From: Amycolatopsis alba DSM 44262
GTDB taxonomy: Bacteria; Actinomycetota; Actinomycetes; Mycobacteriales; Pseudonocardiaceae
Assembly (NCBI RefSeq): GCF_000384215.1
Contig: NZ_KB913032.1
Coordinates: 521,021-585,020, forward strand
Direction: 5' to 3'
Length of the DNA stretch: 64,000 nt
In this document: piece after piece, positions 43,123-49,052 of the stretch
Position numbering within the stretch: the first letter of the stretch is position 1
Layout of the letters: every line of letters begins with the position of its first letter
Program-made: the position numbers and the translations under genes
Notes under the pieces: model-generated
What the model saw: the letters and a program-made list of their open reading frames with translations, nothing else
Databases searched by the model: none
Told to the model about the DNA's origin: nothing

Positions 43123-43779
43123 ATGGCCCGGCTTCCCCTGCCGCCCGCGCGCTCTGTCCTGGTCAAGGAGCTGCACCGCACCAACGACGTGGTGACGGTG
43201 CACCCCGGCACCAGGCTGGTCAGGATCTTCACCGCGCACGGCAACCACCCCCAGCAGTGGAACACGTTCCGCTACAGCGGCCCGCTCCCGCACGGCCGTT
43301 TCGACCCGCAGACCCCAGGTCGCGGCGGGCGCCCGGTCACCGACCCCGGAAACGGCGTCCTCTACTTCGGTCTCACCGTGCGCACGAGCATCGCGGAGGT
43401 CTTCCAGACCACGTCGACGGTCGACCGCAAATCCCGCGGCCCGCGGCTGGTCGTCGTCCGGCCGACCCGCACCCTGCGGCTGCTCGACCTCGCCGGCCTC
43501 TGGCCGACCCGCGTCGGCGCCTCGCAGGAGATCTCCAGCGGCCCGAAGAAGATCACCCAAGCCTGGGCGCGCGCCATCCGCGCCGCCTTCGGCGACCTCG
43601 ACGGTGTCTGGTACCGATCGTCCATGGACTCCGGCGGCCCCGCGCTCGCGTTGTGGGACCCGCCCGCCGGGAACTCGCTGCCGGTCGCGCCGGACGTCCT
43701 TCTCCCACTGGACCACCCAGGGCTCGACGTCCCGCTGGGCCGGGTGTGCGAGGAACTGAACTACACGCTTCTGTCGTGA
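43123..43779 (+). CDS. RES-domain protein, NAD+-degrading toxin family
   Basis: A 218-aa RES-domain protein. It has the family strand with catalytic Arg, TRLVRIFTAHGNHPQQWNTFRYSGPL, then GVLYFGLTVRTSIAEVFQ with a Glu/Ser motif, and SMDSGGPALALWD in the C-terminal part. RES proteins such as MbcT and Res degrade NAD+ by phosphorolysis or hydrolysis and arrest growth unless bound by the partner antitoxin. GAGGT precedes ATG 43123. It is downstream of its Xre-like partner. The hairpin at 43830-43872 closes the unit. Confidence 0.85.
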   Translation: MARLPLPPARSVLVKELHRTNDVVTVHPGTRLVRIFTAHGNHPQQWNTFRYSGPLPHGRFDPQTPGRGGRPVTDPGNGVLYFGLTVRTSIAEVFQTTSTVDRKSRGPRLVVVRPTRTLRLLDLAGLWPTRVGASQEISSGPKKITQAWARAIRAAFGDLDGVWYRSSMDSGGPALALWDPPAGNSLPVAPDVLLPLDHPGLDVPLGRVCEELNYTLLS

Positions 43780-43829
43780 CGCCGGCTCTTCTTGAGGAGC
43801 AGGTCAAGGTGTCGTGTTCGGGCGAGATG

Positions 43830-43872
43830 GGCGATCACTCGTGCTCAGGCGGCGATCTCGCGTGATCGCCCC
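43830..43872 (+). terminator. Hairpin after RES gene
   Basis: GGGCGATCAC / GTGATCGCCC is a perfect 10-bp stem around a 23-base loop, 50 bases downstream of the RES stop. It is a probable terminator. Confidence 0.6.
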
Positions 43873-44040
43873 AGGAACACCAGCATGAGAGAAGCGGTGT
43901 CACGCTAAGCCCGTCTCGACGGGACCGGTCTCGCGGGACTGTGCGGATTTCTGCTCATCCAACGCAACAAAATCCACACGGTCGGTGCCGCCGGGTCCGG
44001 CGTCGCGCAGAGCCATCGGTCACGGGCACGACCTTCGGTC
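43873..44040. other. Intergenic region with no gene seen
   Basis: Non-coding DNA between the RES terminator and repeat copy B. I see no ORF with a ribosome site and no clear promoter. It forms part of the left flank of the IS3-family insertion. Confidence 0.5.
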
Positions 44041-44127
44041 GGACGGGTCCTTTACCTACCCACTGGTGCGACTGGTGGTCGAGTGTGGAGGATTTGGGAC
44101 GTTCAACGTCCTGAATCCTCCACACTC
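44041..44127. repeat. Hairpin repeat copy B
   Basis: The core at 44081-44127 is a perfect 47-base palindromic hairpin: a 14-bp outer stem GAGTGTGGAGGATT / AATCCTCCACACTC around the inner palindrome GGACGTT-C-AACGTCC, with a TG spacer on each side. The 40 bases to its left match the right end of copy A in inverse orientation. It lies 75 bp outside the left end of the IS3-family element. Confidence 0.85.
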
Positions 44128-44202
44128 GGTCTCGGTGCCGAGTGAAGCCTGTACCGGATGGCGGCGTGACGGGGGACGGTGAGTGCCCCGGATCCTCCGT
44201 TG

Positions 44203-44228
44203 TGGAGTTGCCCCCGGTTGCCGGACAC
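44203..44228. repeat. IS3-family element, terminal inverted repeat downstream of orfB
   Basis: This 26-bp end begins TGGAGTTGCCCCC and closes CGGACAC, matching the reverse complement of the end at 45440-45465. Its outer flank is the GTTG duplication. Confidence 0.9.
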
Positions 44229-44235
44229 GGGGTTT

Positions 44236-45117
44236 TCACGCGGCTTGTTGCTGATGGTAGCTGGTTCGGGTTTCGTGGGGTGTTCGGTGGTTGAGTGTCG
44301 AATGTAGACGGTTGTGGTTGTAGTAGTGGAGGTAGCGGTATAGGTCGTGTCGTGCCTGGTCGCGGGTGCGCCAGATGGTGGTGCCGATCTCGGTTTTGAG
44401 GGTGGCGAAGAACGCTTCGGCGACGGCGTTGTCGTAGCAGGATCCGGTCCGTCCGATCGACGGCCTGATCCGGTGCTCGGTGAGCGCGGCCCGGAATTGG
44501 CCGGAGGTGTACTGGACGCCGCGGTCGGAGTGGAACACCGCGCCGGGGCCGATCAGGCCGCGTGCGCCGGCGAGGGTGATCGCGTCACAGACCAGATCGG
44601 CGCGCAGGTGATCGCCCATCGCGTGCCCGACGACCTCACGGTTGTGCAGATCGATCACCGTGGCCAGGTAAAGCCAGCCCTGGAACGTGGGCAGGTAGGT
44701 GATGTCCCCGACAAACCTCTGCCCCGGCTCCCGCGCGGTGAAATCGCGGCGGATCACATCCGCCACCGCCGTCACCGCAGCGGCGGCGGGTCTGGTCAGG
44801 CTCCGGCGTTTGCGGCGGGTGATCCCGGTCAGGCCCTGCTCCCGCATCAACCGCTCGACTCGCTTGTGGTTCACCACGTGTCCGCGGCGGCGCAGTTCCG
44901 CGGTGATGCGGGGCTGCCCATAGGCGCCTCGGTGCTGCGCGTGGATCGAGGCGATCACCGCTATCAGTTCCCGCTCCTGTTCCGCGGCGGCCTCCCGGAC
45001 GGCTTCGGCGGCGGCCCATTCGTGGAAGCCCTGCCGGCGCAGACCCAAAACCTGGCACAGCCGCTTCACGCCGAACTCGGCGCGATGCTCGGAGATGAAC
45101 CGGTAGCGGTAGATCAT
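44236..45117 (-). CDS. IS3-family transposase OrfB (DDE integrase)
   Basis: A 293-aa catalytic part of the transposase. An HTH_21-like N-terminus (YRYRFISEHRAEFGVKRLCQVLGL, then GAYGQPRITAELRRRGHVVNHKRVERLMREQGL) precedes the rve integrase core. The core has D138 (VGDITYLP), D198 (FHSDRGVQY) and E234 (NAVAEAFFATLK), the D-E spacing being the canonical 35 residues. The start overlaps the orfA stop as ATGA. In IS3 elements the active product is usually an OrfAB fusion made by programmed frameshifting; only a short AAAG run precedes the overlap here, so coupling is equally likely. Confidence 0.95.
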   Translation of the reverse strand: MIYRYRFISEHRAEFGVKRLCQVLGLRRQGFHEWAAAEAVREAAAEQERELIAVIASIHAQHRGAYGQPRITAELRRRGHVVNHKRVERLMREQGLTGITRRKRRSLTRPAAAAVTAVADVIRRDFTAREPGQRFVGDITYLPTFQGWLYLATVIDLHNREVVGHAMGDHLRADLVCDAITLAGARGLIGPGAVFHSDRGVQYTSGQFRAALTEHRIRPSIGRTGSCYDNAVAEAFFATLKTEIGTTIWRTRDQARHDLYRYLHYYNHNRLHSTLNHRTPHETRTSYHQQQAA

Positions 45118-45425
45118 CGATCCATCTCTTTGGCAAAATAGGCGGCTGCTTTGCGCAGGATCTCCTTCTCTTTCTGCAGTTCAGCGACCTGTTTCCGCAG
45201 TCGTTGGACCTCGTCGGTGACTGCGGGATCCTCCGCCGGCCCGGCTTCAGCGGCTTGCTTGGCGGCATTCACCCACGACCGCAGGGTCTCGTGATTGACC
45301 CCCAGCTCACGAGCGATCTGACGCAACGGCCTGTCACTCGTGTTGACCAGCTCGATCGCGTCACGACGGAACTGCTCCGGATACTTCGACCTGCGAGACA
45401 CCAGGACATCCTCCCTCCAGACCAA
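45114..45425 (-). CDS. IS3-family transposase OrfA (HTH)
   Basis: A 103-aa DNA-binding subunit. The N-terminal HTH_Tnp_1 domain reads KYPEQFRRDAIELVNTSDRPLRQIARELGVNHETLRSWV. A C-terminal leucine-zipper-like helix follows (DEVQRLRKQVAELQKEKEILRKAAAYFA), used for oligomerisation with OrfB. It starts 15 bp inside the end at 45440-45465. It is translationally coupled to orfB through a 4-bp overlap. Confidence 0.94.
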   Translation of the reverse strand: MVWREDVLVSRRSKYPEQFRRDAIELVNTSDRPLRQIARELGVNHETLRSWVNAAKQAAEAGPAEDPAVTDEVQRLRKQVAELQKEKEILRKAAAYFAKEMDR

Positions 45426-45439
45426 CGTCTGGAATCAGG

Positions 45440-45465
45440 GTGTCCGCTCCCAGGGGGCAACTCCA
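45440..45465. repeat. IS3-family element, terminal inverted repeat upstream of orfA
   Basis: The 26-bp mate of the end at 44203. Its reverse complement begins TGGAGTTGCCCCC. It is followed directly by the GTTG duplication. Confidence 0.9.
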
Positions 45466-45497
45466 GTTGATCAAGAACCGAGACCGGCGTGAGCCCG

Positions 45498-45570
45498 CGA
45501 CGGTGAAGGAATCAGGACGTTCAACGTCCCAAATCCTTCACCGTCGAGCCCGACGACCGCGGAATCGCCA
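45498..45570. repeat. Hairpin repeat copy C
   Basis: A 13-bp outer stem CGACGGTGAAGGA (45498-45510) / TCCTTCACCGTCG (45534-45546) surrounds the same inner palindrome GGACGTT-C-AACGTCC. The sequence from 45499 is identical for about 39 bases to copy A near uvrA. The right flank GCGGAATCGCCA matches the inverted left flank of copy A. It lies 29 bp outside the IS3-family element. Confidence 0.85.
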
Positions 45571-45600
45571 CTCACGACCCCAATGCCGGACCGGCCATCT

Positions 45601-45663
45601 CGCGTGACTGGCCGGACGACACGCGTGAGCCAACGGACGACACGCGTGATTGAACGGACGACT
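45601..45663. repeat. Three tandem 21-bp units (CGCGTGA..CGGACGAC)
   Basis: Three direct repeats of 21 bp with consensus CGCGTGA-N5/6-CGGACGAC(A/T): 45601-45621, 45622-45642 and 45643-45663. Each unit differs only in the middle (CTGGC, GCCAA, TTGAA). They are in the gap between the IS region and the S9 peptidase gene. Too short and contiguous for a CRISPR array; they could be tandem protein-binding sites. Confidence 0.75.
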
Positions 45664-45758
45664 CACGCGGCCGAGCTGGGACACGCGAGACGTCCCGCCG
45701 GACACGACACCGCCACCCGCGCACCACAGTGAGTACCAGCGCTAACCGGCCTCATCAC

Positions 45759-47729
45759 TCACGAGGATCCGAGGTGGCGCCCCCACCACTCCAGCACGGC
45801 GTCGAACCGCTGCACCCGGTGCCGCGGCTGCCCTGAACGGGTGAGTTCGTGCCCTTCGCCGGGGAACAGCAGCAACTCCGCCGCGACACCGTTCTGCCGC
45901 AGTGCCACGTACATCCGCTGCGCCTGCTCCAGCGGGCATCGCCAGTCCTGCTCGGAATGCACGACCATGAACGGGATGTCGATCTTCCCCGCGTGGTACA
46001 GCGGGCTGCGCTTGCGAAGCTCGTCGTGATCGTCGCCGACGTAACCCCCGGTGAAGAACCAGCCGATGTCGGAGCTGCCGAGGAACGAGTCCCAGGCGTT
46101 GACCGCGCGCTCGCTCCACGCGGCGCGGAACCGGCCGCCGTGGTGCGCGGCGAGCCAGCTGGTCATGAAGCCGCCGTACGAGCCGCCCATGACGCCGACC
46201 CGGTCACCATCCAAATCGGACAGTTTGAGCGCTTCGTCCAGCAGTGCCAGCAGATCGTCCGCGTCCACGGTGCCGAGACCGCCGACGATGCTGCGGCCGT
46301 GGCTTTCGCCGTAGCCCGCGGAACCGCGCGGGTTCCCCAGGACGACGGCGTAGCCCGCGTCGGCGAGCACCTGCGCCTCGTCGAAGACCTTCCATTCGTA
46401 GGGCGCGAACGGTCCGCCGTGGATCATCAGGACCACCGGATGCGGCCCCTCGCCCTCGGGCCGGACGATCCAGCCGTGCACCGGGTAGCCGTCGGGCGCG
46501 GTCGCTTCCAGCTCTTCCAGCGGCCGGATCCCGATGTCCCGCAACGGCTTCGAGTAGTCGGTGAGGGTGCGGGGTTCCTCGTCCGACAGCAGGACGACTT
46601 CGCCGGAGCTCTCGGGCGTCCCGATCACCGCGGCGATCCGCGCGCCGTCGGCGACGAACGACTTCACCGCGGCGAACTCGCCTGCCAGGTACCGCAACGA
46701 CTTCAGCTCGGACAGTTCGGCGTCGAGCGGGACGGCGCGCAGTTCGGCGGCGCCGCGGGTGCGGACCACGACGAGCACCTCGTCACCGAGGACGACCGGA
46801 GAGCCGGCCGCGATGTCGCAGTCGACCGTTTCGACGTCGGTCAGCCGCCGCGCGGACGAAGGCTCGTCGCCGGAGGGCCACGGCGCCCGCCAGAGGCCGG
46901 TGTTGCGGGCGATCTCCTCCAGGCCGGGGAATTCGGTTCCGTAGAACAGGATCGAACCGTCCGGGGCGGCGACCGGTTTGGCCGCGGTGCCCTGGGTGCG
47001 GACCAGCGTGCGGGGCTCGCCGCCCGCGGCGGGCACGGCGTAGACGTCCGAACGGACAGTGTCCTCGACGGCCCAGTCACGGGGTGCGACGAACAGGACG
47101 GACTCACCGTCGAGAGTCCACGAAGGATGCTCGACGTCGGCCCGGTCGTCGGTCAACGGCGTGAGATCGGCGGGTCCGTCCTCGTCCAGCGCGGCGACGG
47201 CGTCCACGACGAACAGACGCTGTGGGCGATCGTTGAGGAAACCTGCGTCGTCGACCCGGTAGAAGAGGTTCGTGATGTGCCGCGGAGCTTCTTCGCTCGG
47301 CTCCGGGGTTTCGCCGTCCGCGTTCTCCGTGCCGTAGCGGCCCGGCTCGGGCACGCGGGCGACGAAGGCGATCCGGCGGGAATCGGGCGCCCAGACCGGG
47401 GCTCCTGCACCGAGGGGCAGGTCGGTGATCCGTTTCGCGTCGCCCCCGGCCGCCGCGATCACGTGCACCTGCGGCTTGGCCTGGCTACCGGCGCCTTCCC
47501 CCGCGCGGAGGAAGGCGACCCACCTGCCGTCCGGAGAGATGACGGGGGCGGAGTCCTTGGTCCCGTGGGTCCAAGGCGCTTCGCCGCCCCCGTCCAGGCT
47601 GACCCTGCGCAGGCCACCGCGGTAGCTGTTCGTCTTCAGATCAGGCCTGCTCACCGCGGTGAGCAGCAGGTCGCCGCGCAGCGCGGGGCTGCCGGGGACC
47701 GTCAGGGCTTCGATGTCAACAGGGCGCAC
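45759..47729 (-). CDS. S9-family prolyl oligopeptidase-like peptidase
   Basis: A 656-aa serine peptidase. The N-terminal beta-propeller with TolB/WD40-like blades spans about 10-390 (PVISPDGRWVAFLRAG, PVWAPDSRRIAFVARV, HPSWTLDGESVLFVAP). The C-terminal alpha/beta hydrolase spans about 400-656, with S517 (GGSYGG), D595 (SEQDW) and H627 (GEGHEL) as the triad. It resembles acylaminoacyl/dipeptidyl peptidases. No signal peptide is evident, so it is cytosolic. The start is GTG 47729. It is in the same orientation as and just downstream of the TerC gene, with 30 bp between. Confidence 0.94.
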   Translation of the reverse strand: MRPVDIEALTVPGSPALRGDLLLTAVSRPDLKTNSYRGGLRRVSLDGGGEAPWTHGTKDSAPVISPDGRWVAFLRAGEGAGSQAKPQVHVIAAAGGDAKRITDLPLGAGAPVWAPDSRRIAFVARVPEPGRYGTENADGETPEPSEEAPRHITNLFYRVDDAGFLNDRPQRLFVVDAVAALDEDGPADLTPLTDDRADVEHPSWTLDGESVLFVAPRDWAVEDTVRSDVYAVPAAGGEPRTLVRTQGTAAKPVAAPDGSILFYGTEFPGLEEIARNTGLWRAPWPSGDEPSSARRLTDVETVDCDIAAGSPVVLGDEVLVVVRTRGAAELRAVPLDAELSELKSLRYLAGEFAAVKSFVADGARIAAVIGTPESSGEVVLLSDEEPRTLTDYSKPLRDIGIRPLEELEATAPDGYPVHGWIVRPEGEGPHPVVLMIHGGPFAPYEWKVFDEAQVLADAGYAVVLGNPRGSAGYGESHGRSIVGGLGTVDADDLLALLDEALKLSDLDGDRVGVMGGSYGGFMTSWLAAHHGGRFRAAWSERAVNAWDSFLGSSDIGWFFTGGYVGDDHDELRKRSPLYHAGKIDIPFMVVHSEQDWRCPLEQAQRMYVALRQNGVAAELLLFPGEGHELTRSGQPRHRVQRFDAVLEWWGRHLGSS

Positions 47730-47759
47730 GGCCCCGACGGTACCCGATCCTTAGCAGTT

Positions 47760-48734
47760 CTAACTACTGACCGAAGAGTCCTGCTCAGCGGCTTCCAGCT
47801 TCTTCGCCTTCGCGAGGCTGGCCACCGTCGTCACGGTCAGGACCACGATGATGACGCCCAGGGAGACCCAGTTGTTGATGTCCAGCCAGTCCGGCACAGC
47901 GCCGTACTCGTGCAGCGCGTGCAGGAACAGCTTGGCGCCGATGAAGGCGAGGATCACCGCGAGGCCGTAGGACAGGTACACCAGCTTGGTGACGAGGCCA
48001 CCGAGCAGGAAGTACAGCTGGCGCAGACCCATCAGCGCGAAGGCGTTGGCGGTGAAGACCAGGAAGGCCTCCTGCGTGATACCGAAGATCGCCGGGATCG
48101 AGTCGACGGCGAACAGCAGGTCCGCGCTGCCGATCGCGACGATCACCAGGAACATCGGGGTGATCCAGCGCTTGCCGTCCTTCTTCACGAAGGACTTGTG
48201 CCCGTGCCACTCGTTGGTGACCGGGAAGAGCTTGCGCACCCAGCGGGTGAGCGCGTTCTCTTCGTATTCCTCGTCTTCGTCCTTGTTGCGGATCATGCTG
48301 ACCGCGGTCCAGATGAGGATGGCGCCGAAGAGGAAGAAGACCCAGACGAACTGCGCGATCAGCGCGGCGCCCACGGCGATGAACACGCTGCGCATGGCGA
48401 GCGCGAGCAGGATGCCGATCAGCAGCACGCGGTGCTGGTGGATCGCGGGCACCTTGAACGACGTCATGATGATCATGAAGATGAACAGGTTGTCGACGCT
48501 CAGCGAGTACTCGGTGATGTAGCCGGTGAAGAACTCGACGCCGGGATCGTGTCCCCCGAAGACCCAGACACCGATGCCGAAGGCGACCGCCACGGCGACG
48601 TAGAAGATGACCCACCGGGCGGCTTCACCGGTGGTGACCTCATGCGGCTTGCGATCGACGATGATCAGGTCGAGTGCGATCAGCGCGAGCAGACCACCGA
48701 TCGTGGCGATCCATAGCCACAGGGGAACAGACAT
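47760..48734 (-). CDS. TerC-family membrane protein, riboswitch-controlled
   Basis: A 324-aa integral membrane protein of the TerC/Alx family, with about 9 helices. The conserved acidic helices are visible: EFFTGYITEYSLSVDNLFIFMII and FLVIVAIGSADLLFAVDSIPAIFGITQEAFLVFTANAFALMGLRQLYFLL. TerC/Alx proteins export manganese and are linked to tellurite tolerance. ATG 48734 follows GGAGGG. The upstream yybP-ykoY riboswitch (48771-48870) indicates Mn2+-dependent expression, which strongly supports a manganese role. Confidence 0.94.
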   Translation of the reverse strand: MSVPLWLWIATIGGLLALIALDLIIVDRKPHEVTTGEAARWVIFYVAVAVAFGIGVWVFGGHDPGVEFFTGYITEYSLSVDNLFIFMIIMTSFKVPAIHQHRVLLIGILLALAMRSVFIAVGAALIAQFVWVFFLFGAILIWTAVSMIRNKDEDEEYEENALTRWVRKLFPVTNEWHGHKSFVKKDGKRWITPMFLVIVAIGSADLLFAVDSIPAIFGITQEAFLVFTANAFALMGLRQLYFLLGGLVTKLVYLSYGLAVILAFIGAKLFLHALHEYGAVPDWLDINNWVSLGVIIVVLTVTTVASLAKAKKLEAAEQDSSVSS

Positions 48735-48770
48735 GTAACCAACCCTCCGGATAGTGCACAGCAGCAACTA

Positions 48771-48870
48771 ACCGGAGGTCTCTTCCGCCGGTGCGAAACC
48801 GGCCGACGGTGCCGGGGGCCCGCGAAGACCACCGTGCTGACGACACCGCCGCGAAGGAATACTCCCCTCA
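48771..48870 (-). ncRNA. yybP-ykoY (Mn2+) riboswitch
   Basis: Read on the minus strand the leader contains the landmarks of the yybP-ykoY aptamer in order: GGGGAGTA (48860-48867), GTCGTCAGCACG, CCCCGGCACCGT and AGAGACCTCCGG. These are joined by stems GGCGGTGTCG and GGCCGGTTTCGCACCGGC. The aptamer ends about 36 bases before the TerC start, leaving room for the GGAGGG site that it would expose on Mn2+ binding. Class identity comes from recalled consensus; the exact ends are approximate. Confidence 0.88.
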
Positions 48871-49052
48871 CAGCCGGTCCAGTTTGACCTGTCTGTACGC
48901 ATGACGCCAGTTAAGGTTGCCCTTGTCACCAAGATGGTCGCGTAACTCCCGTCACACTGACCTCTTTCCGCTCTTTGAGTACCCGTTCTGATGGCGGGAC
49001 AACCCCACCCTTGTGTGGTCCACGTGAACTGGACGAGCGACTCTCAGGTTCA

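Larger units (their letters stand above)
44203..45465 (-). mobile_element. IS3-family insertion sequence, complete (1263 bp)
   Basis: Terminal inverted repeats of 26 bp (44203-44228 and 45440-45465) begin TGGAGTTGCCCCC on both ends, identical for the first 13 bases. Flanking the ends is a direct 4-bp duplication GTTG (44199-44202 and 45466-45469). Inside are overlapping orfA and orfB reading leftwards, with a complete DDE catalytic triad. All parts are intact, so the element is probably active or recently inserted. It landed between hairpin repeats B and C. Confidence 0.93.

Noticed and set aside
45601..45663. CRISPR-like array
   Set aside because: Units are contiguous 21-mers with no spacers, and there are no cas genes.
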